64,000 nt of DNA from Acidobacteriaceae bacterium (GTDB lineage Bacteria; Acidobacteriota; Terriglobia; Terriglobales; Acidobacteriaceae). The stretch is from NCBI GenBank assembly GCA_028283625.1, contig JAPWKG010000003.1, positions 1 to 64,000 of the forward strand, written 5' to 3'. The notes beneath the pieces were generated by a model. That model saw nothing but the letters and a program-made list of their open reading frames with translations. It did not search any database and was not told where the DNA came from. Shown here piece by piece: positions 24,999 through 34,088 of the stretch. How positions within the stretch are numbered: the stretch's first letter is position 1; every line of letters starts with the position of its first letter. A program made the translations under genes and the position numbers.

Positions 24999-25922
24999 AT
25001 GCCCGCACGCCTCATCCTCAACTCTGACGACTTCGGCCTCACCCCGGGGATCAACCGCGCGGTGGAAGAGCTGCACCGTGCCGGCGCATTGACCTCAGCG
25101 ACCCTGATGGCCAATGGACCCGCCTTTGAAGAGGCCGTCGCCATTGCGCACCGCAATCCACAGCTCGGCATTGGCTGCCATGTCGTGCTGACGGACGGTG
25201 TACCGGTTTGCCATCCGCATGAGATACCTTCGCTGCTCGGAGCCGATGGGAAATCGTTCCGCGCATCTCTGGTTGACTTTCACGGCGCGGTTCTCCGTGG
25301 ACGAGTAAAAGAGGACGAGATTGCGCGTGAAGCACATGCGCAGATAGCCAAGATTCAGCGTGCCGGGCTCGACGTGACGCATCTCGACACGCACAAGCAC
25401 ACGCACATTCTGCCGGGCGTAGCACGCCCGCTGCTGCACGTTGCCGAGCGTTGCCGTATTGGAGCGATTCGCAATCCGTTCGAAGAGCAGTGGTCGCTCA
25501 AGGTTTCTCGCTCCAGCGCCGTGCGTGCTCTTGAGGTACGGATCATGCACCTGCTGCGCCGGCGTTTTGTGGCCCTGCCCCAGATCCGCTCCGGCGCCGT
25601 AGCCACGACGGACGGCACCATCGGAATTTCGGCAACCGGCCAGCTCGATGCCTCGACGCTCAACGCCATGCTCCAGGCCATGCCGGCAGGCACCTGGGAG
25701 CTGGTCTGCCATCCCGGCTACAACGATCGCGACCTTGACCAGGTGAGAACACGTCTGCGAGCATCGCGGGAGATTGAGCGTCAGGCACTCCTCGCTTGTT
25801 TTTCGCATCCTGAGAATCCTCCTGCGCCTGAGCTCATCCATTACGGAGCACTTGGTCCGTTTGCCCGTCTGCGCGAGCTTCGCCAGTTCGAGCCCAACAG
25901 CGGCCACGAGACATTTGTTTAA
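24999..25922 (+). CDS. ChbG/HpnK-family carbohydrate deacetylase (YdjC fold)
   Basis: 307 residues. The metal-binding start LILNSDDFGLTPGINRAVEEL carries the Asp-Asp pair of the family. GIGCHVVLTDGVPV and HLDTHKHTHILPGVARPLL supply the other ligands and catalytic His, and ELVCHPGY is the C-terminal motif. Family members deacetylate chito-oligosaccharides (ChbG) or, as HpnK, act in hopanoid glycan metabolism. No hopanoid or chitin genes are adjacent, so the substrate is open. It lies 107 bp after tRNA-Val and 45 bp before bshA, possibly in one unit with bshA. Confidence 0.88.
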   Translation: MPARLILNSDDFGLTPGINRAVEELHRAGALTSATLMANGPAFEEAVAIAHRNPQLGIGCHVVLTDGVPVCHPHEIPSLLGADGKSFRASLVDFHGAVLRGRVKEDEIAREAHAQIAKIQRAGLDVTHLDTHKHTHILPGVARPLLHVAERCRIGAIRNPFEEQWSLKVSRSSAVRALEVRIMHLLRRRFVALPQIRSGAVATTDGTIGISATGQLDASTLNAMLQAMPAGTWELVCHPGYNDRDLDQVRTRLRASREIERQALLACFSHPENPPAPELIHYGALGPFARLRELRQFEPNSGHETFV

Positions 25923-25967
25923 ACAGCGGAGCTGCAAACGCACCGCGTACCGTATCGGGTTGGATCT

Positions 25968-27116
25968 ATGCGCATTGGTATCACCTGCTATCCCACGTAC
26001 GGCGGCTCGGGCGTAGTCGCCACCGAGCTCGGAATCGAGTTGGCGCAACGCGGCCATGAGGTGCACTTCATCACCTACTCGCAACCGTTCCGCCTTACCG
26101 GCCGCGAAGCCAACATTCGCTTCCATGAGGTCTCGGTCACCAACTACCCGCTCTTCGAGTACCCCCCGTATGACCTGGCGCTGGCCACACGCATGGCGGA
26201 GGTCGCGCAGAACTATCAACTGGACCTGCTGCATGTGCACTATGCGATTCCCCACTCGGTCTCCGCGCACCTGGCCAAGGAGATGCTCCGCAGCAGCGGT
26301 GTCCATCTTCCGTTCATCACCACGCTGCATGGCACCGACATCACACTCGTCGGGCTCGATCGCTCCTATCTTCCGGTCACAAAATTCGGCATCGAACAAT
26401 CCGATGGCGTTACCGCCATCAGCGAGCATCTGGCCGAGCGGACCCGCGAGGCCTTCGCGGTCACACGCCCCATCCATGTCATCCGCAACTTTGTAAACTG
26501 CGACCTCTACCAGCGCGACGCCGAAAAACGCGCCACACTGCGGCCGCTCTATGCTGCGCCGCAGGAGAAGCTGCTGGTCCACCTCTCGAACTTCCGACCG
26601 GTCAAGCGCGTGACCGATGTCATCGAGACCTTCGCACGCATCGCAAAGCAGATTCCTGCACGGCTCATGCTCGTGGGAGACGGCCCGGAACGATCGCTGG
26701 CGGAGTTTCTCGCGGTTCGCCTTGGGGTCTTTGATCGCATCCATTTCCTCGGCAAGCAGGACAACGTACACGAGCTTCTGCCTCTGGCCGATCTGATGCT
26801 GATGCCTTCGGAGATGGAGTCCTTCGGGCTTGCCGCGCTTGAGGCCATGGCCTGCCGCGTCCCCGCGGTGGCAACGCGCGTCGGCGGCGTCCCTGAACTG
26901 ATCGACAGCGGACGCAATGGCCTGCTCTATGAGGTTGGCGATGTGGAAGGCATGGCCGCAGGCGCTTTGTCCCTGCTCACCGACGAAGCTCTTCTCGAAA
27001 CAATGTCCGCAACCGCGCGCCGCACCGCGCAGGACCACTTCTGCACAACGCGCATCATCCCTCGTTACGAAGAGCTTTACCGTGAAACGATCGCACTAAG
27101 CCGCGTGCAAGGTTAA
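25968..27116 (+). CDS. bshA: N-acetyl-alpha-D-glucosaminyl L-malate synthase
   Basis: First step of bacillithiol synthesis, joining GlcNAc from UDP-GlcNAc to L-malate. 382 residues, GT4/GT-B. MRIGITCYPTYGGSGVVATELGIELAQRGHEVHFITYSQPFRL and HVHYAIPHSVSAHLAK are diagnostic of BshA. TTLHGTDITLVG and FRPVKRVTDVIETFARI define the donor domain, with the E-x7-E Glu in MPSEMESFGLAALEAMAC. No bshB or bshC lies nearby. Bacilliredoxin (19104-19529) supports use of the thiol. Confidence 0.94.
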   Translation: MRIGITCYPTYGGSGVVATELGIELAQRGHEVHFITYSQPFRLTGREANIRFHEVSVTNYPLFEYPPYDLALATRMAEVAQNYQLDLLHVHYAIPHSVSAHLAKEMLRSSGVHLPFITTLHGTDITLVGLDRSYLPVTKFGIEQSDGVTAISEHLAERTREAFAVTRPIHVIRNFVNCDLYQRDAEKRATLRPLYAAPQEKLLVHLSNFRPVKRVTDVIETFARIAKQIPARLMLVGDGPERSLAEFLAVRLGVFDRIHFLGKQDNVHELLPLADLMLMPSEMESFGLAALEAMACRVPAVATRVGGVPELIDSGRNGLLYEVGDVEGMAAGALSLLTDEALLETMSATARRTAQDHFCTTRIIPRYEELYRETIALSRVQG

Positions 27117-27136
27117 CCGTAAAGATAACCTCCCTG

Positions 27137-27163
27137 CCGCTCATGCGCCATCGGCTTGAGCGG
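27137..27163 (+). terminator. hairpin after bshA
   Basis: CCGCTCA and TGAGCGG (7-bp arms, 13-nt loop) lie 21 bp after the bshA stop. There is no T-run, so it is a weak candidate. Confidence 0.3.
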
Positions 27164-27209
27164 CCTCCTATCCTGAGGAGAGGCGTGCTAACGCCACGAG
27201 AGGTTTCGC

Positions 27210-28121
27210 ATGAAGTACACCGTCACGAGCCTGGCCGCGGCATCGCTCCTTACCCTGGCAACCGCAGCGCATGCGCAGACTAGCGGCGTTTCGCATCCGG
27301 AAGCGCTGAACGACGAGATCAAGACCACTGCGACACCCTCTTCCGACGATCATTACCACAAGCCCTCTCCGCTGATTCCTGCCGCCAGTGCGCAGCCCGT
27401 TACCGTCGCAGCGACTACAGCAACGGAAACCCATCCGGTGCACAGCTCCTCGGTGCCCGCCCCTGCAGTGCGCAGTGATGATCCTGAGGATCACGTTCCT
27501 GCCGTCAATCCCGATGACCCGACCAGTGGCGTCGTGATGTCTGTGGCAGCACCTGCGAACTCCCTGCCCGAAGGAACAAGCTTCAAAGCCGCTCTGGACG
27601 ACACCATCTCCACCAGCGCCTCGGCGCGAGGCAATCACTTTTCCGCCCGGCTGACCGCCGATGTGATGCGGAACGGCAAGGTCTACCTTCCGGTGGGCTC
27701 CGTACTACATGGCCGGATCACGGGGGTTCGCGTCGGTAAGACCTTTGGCGCTGGAGCGATGCTGCATCTGGTTCCGGATACGATCACGTTGCCCGATGGC
27801 GTGCCCTATCCCGTCGATGCGCAGGTGGTGGACGTCGACCCGCAATCCGTCATCGCGCAGAACTCGCACGTGAATGAAGAAGGCGAGATCATCGCCGACA
27901 AACATGCCAAGGCCAAGGTCGCGGCGGTGTCACTCGCGGCTGGCTCTGGTGCAGCCGCTGGAGCGCTGCTGGGGGCAGGCGTTGGAGCCATCGTCGGTGC
28001 AGGCATCGGCGCAGGCGCAGGCGTTGTTGTACTGGCCAAGCAGGATCAGCAACAAGTCCTGCCTGCCGACACCGTGCTGGTCTTCAATCTCAACCGTGCG
28101 CTGATCGTCAACGGCCGCTAA
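27210..28121 (+). CDS. secreted protein with VirB10/TrbI-like fold and glycine-zipper segment
   Basis: 303 residues. The signal peptide ends near residue 23 (ATAAHAQ). A Pro/Thr/Ala-rich stretch to about 105 is probably disordered. About 110-215 reads LPEGTSFKAALDDTISTSASARGNHFSARLTADVM, then YLPVGSVLHGRI, the pattern of the C-terminal beta domain of VirB10/TrbI conjugation proteins, but no other secretion gene is present. About 240-275 is a Gly/Ala zipper (AAAGALLGAGVGAIVGAGIGAGAG) that could insert in or pack against a membrane. The Shine-Dalgarno GAGAGG lies 8 nt upstream of ATG 27210. Function unknown; an envelope protein is likely. Confidence 0.65.
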   Translation: MKYTVTSLAAASLLTLATAAHAQTSGVSHPEALNDEIKTTATPSSDDHYHKPSPLIPAASAQPVTVAATTATETHPVHSSSVPAPAVRSDDPEDHVPAVNPDDPTSGVVMSVAAPANSLPEGTSFKAALDDTISTSASARGNHFSARLTADVMRNGKVYLPVGSVLHGRITGVRVGKTFGAGAMLHLVPDTITLPDGVPYPVDAQVVDVDPQSVIAQNSHVNEEGEIIADKHAKAKVAAVSLAAGSGAAAGALLGAGVGAIVGAGIGAGAGVVVLAKQDQQQVLPADTVLVFNLNRALIVNGR

Positions 28122-28141
28122 GTCTCCGGTTGCTCCATACA

Positions 28142-28169
28142 GAAAGGCCCTCCGAGTGGAGGGCCTTTC
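28142..28169. terminator. bidirectional terminator between convergent genes
   Basis: GAAAGGCCCTCC-GAGT-GGAGGGCCTTTC, a perfect 12-bp stem with A/T ends in both directions. It serves the VirB10-like gene (+) and the kinase gene (-). Confidence 0.85.
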
Positions 28170-28186
28170 GCTTGTGCCATGAAAGA

Positions 28187-30667
28187 TTAAACGACCTGCG
28201 CCAACAGGCGCTTCCAGTTTTTCTGGTTCTTCTTGAAGCTCTTCTTCAGATCATCCAGGGTGCGCTGAAAATCCGCGTTGTCGGCCATCGAGCGCCACGC
28301 TGGATTGATGGAGAACCACGGGTAATTCTCGTTGCCAAGGTAGATCGCCCGGCGCAGCCAGTGCAACGACTCCGGCGCATCGCCTTCTACGGCAAAGTAG
28401 GTCGCAAGGCGGTAGGCCATCTCACTGTCGGCTTCAGCTGCGGCGAGCGTGTCTTCGGTAATAAAGTCCTCCGCCCGCTTGCGATCTCCCAGCTGCACGT
28501 AGCACATGGCAATGGTGGGGAACACGATACGCATCGTGGCATCATCCCGCGTCACCGACTCCAGCGTTTCGATGGCTCGTGAAAGCTGTCCCATACGCAT
28601 CTGCTGGTACCCCATGGAGATGCGCAGCAACGGCTGACGTGGCTCCAGCGTAAGCCCCTTCTGGATCTCTTCGCCCGCAAGCTCCAACTGGTTTTGGTAC
28701 TGATACACGCGAGCACGGTGGTTATAAATGACGGCCGCATTGCCCGGGTTCAGCCGGAGCGAGGTATTGAACTGCTCCAGAGCGTCTTCGTACATTCCAT
28801 CAATGCGCAGCGTCATCCCTGCGACAAGATGCACGTTCCAGTCGTTGCCTGCTGACTGCAAAAGATTTTCAATGCCGTGGCGTGCACTTTCCTTTTCGCC
28901 GCGGCTCAGCAGCATATAGACGCGATACAGATTTGCTTCGACCATCGAAGGGTCGATATCCAGGGCGCGATCGAAAGCACGACGCGCCTCCAGCACATGC
29001 ATCTGTCCGCCGAGTCCGTGGCGCGTGTACTGCAGATGGGTGATACCAAGCCCGGACCAGCCAGGAGCAAAGTTCGCATCGCGGCGCACAACCAGCTCAA
29101 AGAGCTCGCGACCGCGATCAAGGTCTTCGCGATTGCCGGTACGCTGCATGAACGAGGTCAGAAAAGCACGGGCCTGCAGATAATCCTCGGAGACGGAATC
29201 GACCAGCGCATCCCCACCGCGCTCGCTGTGCGGCTTTGAGTGCACGGTCTGCAGACCGGAACCACGCAGCTCGGCAAAGACTTCGTCACAGATCTCCGTC
29301 TGCACCGCGATCAGATCGAACGACTGCACGCTGATGGCGCCACCCGTGCGCACACGCTGACGCTTCACATCCAGCAGCTGCCAGTTCAGATCGAACCCTC
29401 GCTCGGAACGCAAAAAGTTTCCGGCGAGCACGAAATCCACCAGAAGCTTCTTGCCAATGCTTAGAGGATCGAGCTGCCACGTGGGCAGGTTCATCAACGT
29501 GCTCGAAGGACGAACGACGAGATCAGGCACCTGCGCTAAACGAGCCCCGAGAGCATCCGCCAGGGCCGAGCCATAGAACGGTGTCGACGAGGACGCACCG
29601 AGGTTCGTAAACGGAATGACGAGGATGCTGGTGGGCTCATCGGCCACCTTCGGCGCGCTCTCGCGGAAACGCTCAGCCAGCATCGACAGGATGTTGGTCG
29701 TGCGCTTCTCCTCTTCCGGCGTTTCAAGATCCTGGCGCTGACGCGCGCTCATACCCACGGCGCCTTCGCCCGGCATCACCATGGTGTCCAGCTGCAGGCT
29801 CTTCAGAATCGTCTTCAGCCCTTCGCGTACCTCGGCAGCGGTCTGGTAGCGCTCACTGGGCTGCTTGGCCAGGCAGCGAAGAATGACGCTCTCCAGCTCC
29901 TGCGGGATTCCCGGAACCAGCGTACGTAGGCTCGGCGGCTCGGCAAACTGGATCGCACGAATGCTTTGCAGCTCTTGTGCGTCGGGTTTGTGAAAGGGGT
30001 GACGGCCGCTCACCATCTCATAGAGGATCAGGCCGAGCGCAAAGATATCGGACTGCACGCTCGATTGACCGGTAACAAACTGTTCCGGCGCCATGTAGGC
30101 AATGGTTCCACCGCGCGCGGTGTACGTGGCATCCACCGGGGGCGGCTCAATCGGCAAGCCAGGCAGCTCGGGGTCGAACTCGATCCGCTCGCGCTTCAGC
30201 TGACGGGCAAGACCGAAATCAAGGATCTTGATCAGTCCGCCATCGGTCAGCATCACGTTGGCAGGCTTCAGGTCGCGGTGAAAAATCCCCAGCGAATGCG
30301 CAGCCGCCAGACCATCGGCGATCTGCATGCCACTGGAAAGCACCAGCTGTGTGCTGGCCGGGCCCTCCGCAATCACCTTGTCCAGACTTTTGCCGGGGAT
30401 GTACTGCATCACGATGTAGGCTTCGGCTTCAGCCTCACCAACCTCATAGATCGAGCACACATTGGGATGATCGATCGCACTCGCCAAACGTGCTTCGCGA
30501 AGCTGCGTAGTACGAATCTGCTCAACGGTTTGCGACGGTCCTCGTTTGAGGAGCTTCATCACGACCGGACGCTGCAACAGCGTGTCATGAGCTAGGAAAA
30601 CGACCCCGGAGCCACCCGATCCAATTTTGCGGACAAGCTCATACTGCCGAATGACACGACGCGCCAT
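28187..30667 (-). CDS. Ser/Thr protein kinase with FlgO/TolB-like and TPR domains
   Basis: 826 residues from ATG 30667; an upstream in-frame start would add 23 non-family residues. The Hanks kinase spans about 9-280: Gly-rich loop GSGGSGVV, Lys38 (VVMKLLK), HRDLKPAN with Asp132, DFG at 150-152, and YMAPEQF. A middle segment (about 350-480, SILVIPFTNLGASSSTPFYGSALADALGARLAQ) has the look of the FlgO/TolB-N module found in similar Acidobacterial kinases. The C-terminal 350 residues are TPR repeats (NPGNAAVIYNHRARVYQYQNQLELAGEEI). No transmembrane segment is seen, so a cytosolic signalling scaffold is inferred. Partner substrates unknown. Confidence 0.92.
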   Translation of the reverse strand: MARRVIRQYELVRKIGSGGSGVVFLAHDTLLQRPVVMKLLKRGPSQTVEQIRTTQLREARLASAIDHPNVCSIYEVGEAEAEAYIVMQYIPGKSLDKVIAEGPASTQLVLSSGMQIADGLAAAHSLGIFHRDLKPANVMLTDGGLIKILDFGLARQLKRERIEFDPELPGLPIEPPPVDATYTARGGTIAYMAPEQFVTGQSSVQSDIFALGLILYEMVSGRHPFHKPDAQELQSIRAIQFAEPPSLRTLVPGIPQELESVILRCLAKQPSERYQTAAEVREGLKTILKSLQLDTMVMPGEGAVGMSARQRQDLETPEEEKRTTNILSMLAERFRESAPKVADEPTSILVIPFTNLGASSSTPFYGSALADALGARLAQVPDLVVRPSSTLMNLPTWQLDPLSIGKKLLVDFVLAGNFLRSERGFDLNWQLLDVKRQRVRTGGAISVQSFDLIAVQTEICDEVFAELRGSGLQTVHSKPHSERGGDALVDSVSEDYLQARAFLTSFMQRTGNREDLDRGRELFELVVRRDANFAPGWSGLGITHLQYTRHGLGGQMHVLEARRAFDRALDIDPSMVEANLYRVYMLLSRGEKESARHGIENLLQSAGNDWNVHLVAGMTLRIDGMYEDALEQFNTSLRLNPGNAAVIYNHRARVYQYQNQLELAGEEIQKGLTLEPRQPLLRISMGYQQMRMGQLSRAIETLESVTRDDATMRIVFPTIAMCYVQLGDRKRAEDFITEDTLAAAEADSEMAYRLATYFAVEGDAPESLHWLRRAIYLGNENYPWFSINPAWRSMADNADFQRTLDDLKKSFKKNQKNWKRLLAQVV

Positions 30668-30920
30668 ACCCCCAATTATCTCAGCAGAACACCACTCTCT
30701 GCCTGTTGGAAACGCTTCGTGCAACACCTGGAGCACGATAACGTCCTCTCCTAAAAGTCAGCCCGGAAAAAGAATTAAAAAATCCACATCAACTCAGGCA
30801 GCGTTTCTGGAACTCGTTGCATCGAACGACGTCAGCCACAACAAAATTATTTCGACTAAAGATGCCGCCCCTGGACAACTTTTTCCAACCTTGCGGCAAT
30901 CATTACGGTCAAGGTTTCTA

Positions 30921-31292
30921 ATGCCCGCTACGATCCTGCTTATCGACGACAACGCAGTTCAGGCAGCCACCCGGCAGACCATCCTGAAACGTGCAGGTTA
31001 CACGGTAATCGCCGCGCTTTCGCCTGCGCGGACACTCGAACAGCTTAAGAACGGTGAGTTCCCCGGGTCAGTCGACCTCATCGTAACCGACCACATCATG
31101 CCTGGAATGAACGGCAACGAGTTCGTGCGTGAGCTGCGGAGCTTTGCGCCACAGGTTCCCGTACTTGTCATCAGCGGTATGGCCGAAGCCGAAGAGGAGT
31201 ACCAGGGTCTCGGAGTCCACTTCCGCCTGAAGCCTCTGCTGCCGGACAACCTACTGGCCAGCGTGCACAATCTCGCGCCGATCACGACCTAA
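30921..31292 (+). CDS. single-domain response regulator
   Basis: 123 residues, a receiver domain only. Acidic pair Asp9/Asp10 (LLIDDN), phosphoacceptor Asp in VTDHIMPGMNGNEF (about 54), Ser/Thr in LVISGM and Lys in RLKPL are all present. There is no output domain, so it probably relays phosphate or binds a partner like CheY-type regulators. ATG 30921 follows AAGG by 7 nt. No histidine kinase is adjacent; the nearest in the window is the LytS-type kinase at 42584-43921. Confidence 0.9.
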   Translation: MPATILLIDDNAVQAATRQTILKRAGYTVIAALSPARTLEQLKNGEFPGSVDLIVTDHIMPGMNGNEFVRELRSFAPQVPVLVISGMAEAEEEYQGLGVHFRLKPLLPDNLLASVHNLAPITT

Positions 31293-31412
31293 AAGGCCCT
31301 GCGACCAATCGTCGCAGAGTGAACCACTTCCAACCGGTATCCGGTGATCACTCGAAGCAAAGGCGCGTCGCCGGCAAACAATCTGAGAAAATAAGTGCGG
31401 AAGGAACGCCGC

Positions 31413-33524
31413 ATGCCACATCCTATGCCGAGCCTGGGCAGTTTTAGCCTCATGCTCGCCCTGGCGCTCAGCGCCTATGCCCTTTTGGCCGGAACGCTTT
31501 CCCTGTGGTCTACCGCTAAGGGGCGGCCGCTGGCCGTCTCTTCCGCACAGCTCGGAGAAACCTCTCGACGAGCAGGCATCGCCACCTTCTGGTGCGTCAG
31601 CGTTGCGGCCTTCGCTCTGGTCTGGGCTGCGTTCAGCAACGACTACTCCGTTGACTATGTGCTGCACCACACCAACCGCGATCTGATCCCGGTCTATAAG
31701 TTTTCCGCACTCTGGTCCGGGCAGGAAGGCTCGCTGTTGCTCTGGGCATGGCTGTTGGCCACCTACGGCTTTGTGATGCGCCTGCGCCACAAGGTAGACG
31801 TGGCCCTTACCGCATATGCGTCGACGATTCTGGCAGCGATCCAGCTGTTCTTCCTTCTGCTTCTGGTCTTCGCCGCACCACCGTTTGCCATCGTTCCCGG
31901 TGGAATCGCACCCAAGGACGGCTTTGGCCTGAACCCCCTGCTGCAGTATCCGGAGATGGTCATTCATCCTCCGATGCTGTATCTGGGCTACGTCGGATTT
32001 TCCATTCCCTTTGCCTTTGCGCTCGGCGCCCTGATGATGCGCTACCCCGGCGAGAAGTGGATTCACATCACCCGCCGCTGGACGATGGTGACCTGGCTCT
32101 TTCTTACCTGCGGCATCTGCCTGGGCATGCACTGGGCCTACGCCGTGCTGGGCTGGGGCGGCTACTGGGGATGGGATCCGGTTGAGAACGCTTCGCTTAT
32201 GCCGTGGCTGGCAGCCACCGCCTTTCTGCACTCGGTCATGATGCAGGAGAAGCGCGGCATGATGAAGGGCTGGAATGTCTGGCTCATCTTCATCACCTTC
32301 ATGCTTTCGATTCTGGGGACGCTGCTTACGCGCGCCGGCCTGGTCAGCTCCGTACACGCTTTCGCGCAGAGCTCCATCGGCGACTGGTTTGTCGGGTTTC
32401 TGTTGCTGGTCGCGGTGGTGTGCCTGTTCACCTTCTTCCTGCAACGCGATCATCTGGTGGCGGACAACAAGCTGGAGTCGCTCGTCTCGCGTGAAAGCTC
32501 CTTCCTGTTCAACAACCTGATCCTTCTCGCCGCCTGCTTCACCGTGCTATGGGGAACTCTCTTCCCTGTCCTGTCCGAATACGTACAAGGCTCGAAGGTC
32601 ACCATGGGCGCGCCGTTCTATAACAAGGTCGCCGTGCCCATCGGTCTTGGGCTGCTCTTCCTGACCGGCGTAGGGCCACTGCTGGCATGGCGCGCCACCT
32701 CGCTGCGTTCGATTCGCCGCAACTTCGTGCTTCCCTGCCTCTCGATTCTTGTGATGGCAGGCTCGCTCATCGCCACAGGGCTGCGGCCGTGGGAAGAAGA
32801 CGACCCGACCTCGAGCCTCTATTCCCTGGTCTGCTTCTCGCTCTCGGCAGGCGTGATCACCGCCATCGTGACGGAGTTCCTCCGCGGAGCCGCGGTGGTT
32901 CGCACGCAGACCGGCAAGAATCTTCTGGCCTCCACCCTTTTGCTTACGCGCCGCAACACACGCCGTTACGGCGGCTACATCATCCACTTTGGCATTGTGG
33001 TTATGTTCATCGGCCTCGCAGGCGCAGCGTTCAACCAATCCAAAGAGATGGAGATGCACTTCGGAGACTCGGTGCAGATCGGGTCGTGGAAACTGGTGTG
33101 CAACTCATACTCACAGGACACCAACGCGAATTACGACACCGACTACGCCCTCATGGATGTCTTCCACAACGGCAAGAAGATCACACAGCTTGCTCCGGAG
33201 CGCCGCTTCTACACAGCTTCACAGCAGACATCGACCGTGGTCGCGATTCACTCCACGCTGTCGCGCGATCTCTACGTCGTCTTCGAAGGCCGAAACCCGC
33301 AGACCGATCGCCCGATCCTGAAGGTCTTCCTGAACCCCCTGGTGAACTGGATCTGGATCGGTGTCCTGATTGTCATTCTGGGTACGGCAATTGCGCTGGT
33401 GCCCTCTCTCACACCGAGCCGCGCTCCGGTAGCGCTTCCGGCAAAGGCTCCTCCGGCTGAAACGCCTGCGTTTACCGCCGTGACCGCACAGGCCAAGAAT
33501 GCAGCGGGGCCTTCCCATGCTTAG
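31413..33524 (+). CDS. ccmF: cytochrome c maturation heme lyase subunit
   Basis: 703 residues with about 14 membrane helices. The heme-handling WWD motif is WGGYWGWDPVENASLMPWL (about 248-266). Conserved periplasmic histidines occur in YVLHHTNRD, MVIHPPMLYLGYVGFSIPFAFALGAL and VSSVHAFAQS. ATG 31413 has AAGGAA 6 nt upstream and is preferred to GTG 31395. Part of the system I pathway that attaches heme to apocytochromes c. It overlaps ccmH by 8 bp; other ccm genes are not in the window. Confidence 0.94.
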   Translation: MPHPMPSLGSFSLMLALALSAYALLAGTLSLWSTAKGRPLAVSSAQLGETSRRAGIATFWCVSVAAFALVWAAFSNDYSVDYVLHHTNRDLIPVYKFSALWSGQEGSLLLWAWLLATYGFVMRLRHKVDVALTAYASTILAAIQLFFLLLLVFAAPPFAIVPGGIAPKDGFGLNPLLQYPEMVIHPPMLYLGYVGFSIPFAFALGALMMRYPGEKWIHITRRWTMVTWLFLTCGICLGMHWAYAVLGWGGYWGWDPVENASLMPWLAATAFLHSVMMQEKRGMMKGWNVWLIFITFMLSILGTLLTRAGLVSSVHAFAQSSIGDWFVGFLLLVAVVCLFTFFLQRDHLVADNKLESLVSRESSFLFNNLILLAACFTVLWGTLFPVLSEYVQGSKVTMGAPFYNKVAVPIGLGLLFLTGVGPLLAWRATSLRSIRRNFVLPCLSILVMAGSLIATGLRPWEEDDPTSSLYSLVCFSLSAGVITAIVTEFLRGAAVVRTQTGKNLLASTLLLTRRNTRRYGGYIIHFGIVVMFIGLAGAAFNQSKEMEMHFGDSVQIGSWKLVCNSYSQDTNANYDTDYALMDVFHNGKKITQLAPERRFYTASQQTSTVVAIHSTLSRDLYVVFEGRNPQTDRPILKVFLNPLVNWIWIGVLIVILGTAIALVPSLTPSRAPVALPAKAPPAETPAFTAVTAQAKNAAGPSHA

Positions 33525-34014
33525 CCGGATGTTTGCCTTTCGCCTTCCGACAGCGCTTCGCCGCTCGGCACACCTGCTTTTGCTGCTCGTGGTTGGCTTC
33601 ACGATGCTCGGCGCCGGGACGCCGTCAGCCTCCCGCTTCAACGATCTCGGGCACAAGCTGATGTGCCCCTGCGGTTGCGGCGAGATCTTGCTGGAGTGCA
33701 ATCATGTCGGCTGCCCGGACTCTAATCGCATGATCGGCGAGCTGCAGCAGCAGCTCAGCACAGGCCTTGGCGATACCGGTGTGCTCAACTTCTTCTCCGC
33801 AAAATATGGGCCGACCGTGCTGGCCGCGCCCATCCGCGGAGGCTTTGACCTCGTCGCATGGATCGTTCCGTTCGCGGTGCTGCTCCTCGGCGTACTTGCA
33901 GTCGTTCTGGTGCTGAGAATGTGGAAACGCCGCCAACAGCCGCTGGCAACAGCGGCTTCTGCCCCCTTGCCCGATACCTTGCAGGAACAGATTCGGCGCG
34001 AGACGGAGTACTGA
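33517..34014 (+). CDS. ccmH: cytochrome c maturation thiol-reductase subunit
   Basis: 165 residues. An N-terminal membrane or signal segment (LLLLLVVGFTMLGAG) precedes the redox domain with HKLMCPCGCGEILLECNHVGCPDS, and a C-terminal helix (AWIVPFAVLLLGVLAVVLVL). The usual CcmH motif is LRCxxCQ; here it is MCPCGCGE, a cysteine-richer variant, with two further cysteines. It keeps apocytochrome thiols reduced for heme ligation. ATG 33517 overlaps ccmF; ATG 33499 would extend it by six residues. Confidence 0.88.
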   Translation: MLSRMFAFRLPTALRRSAHLLLLLVVGFTMLGAGTPSASRFNDLGHKLMCPCGCGEILLECNHVGCPDSNRMIGELQQQLSTGLGDTGVLNFFSAKYGPTVLAAPIRGGFDLVAWIVPFAVLLLGVLAVVLVLRMWKRRQQPLATAASAPLPDTLQEQIRRETEY

Positions 34015-34046
34015 CCCACTTACGGGATCAGTACTGGCGAAATCGT

Positions 34047-34064
34047 GGCATGGACTTCCATGCC
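34047..34064. repeat. 18-bp palindrome upstream of the gene at 34089
   Basis: GGCATGG-ACTT-CCATGCC, perfect 7-bp arms. It is either the transcript end of ccmFH or, since it covers the -35 region of a TAGACT -10 at 34074-34079, an operator. Confidence 0.4.
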
Positions 34065-34073
34065 CCCGAATCC

Positions 34074-34079
34074 TAGACT
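34074..34079 (+). promoter_or_regulatory. -10-like TAGACT before the unknown gene
   Basis: Ends 9 nt before ATG 34089 with no Shine-Dalgarno between, giving a leader of about 2-3 nt at most. Confidence 0.35.
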
Positions 34080-34088
34080 GGGCCCTCT

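Noticed and set aside
25095..27038. 647-residue open frame on the minus strand
   Set aside because: Antisense to the ChbG/HpnK and bshA genes, which have full family motifs. High GC at third positions opens the opposite frame. No motif or signal in it.
30780..30850. sigma-54 promoter before the response regulator
   Set aside because: A TGGAACTCGTTGCA stretch resembles -24/-12, but the GG to GC spacing is 8 instead of 10.
31251..32453. 400-residue open frame on the minus strand
   Set aside because: Antisense to ccmF.
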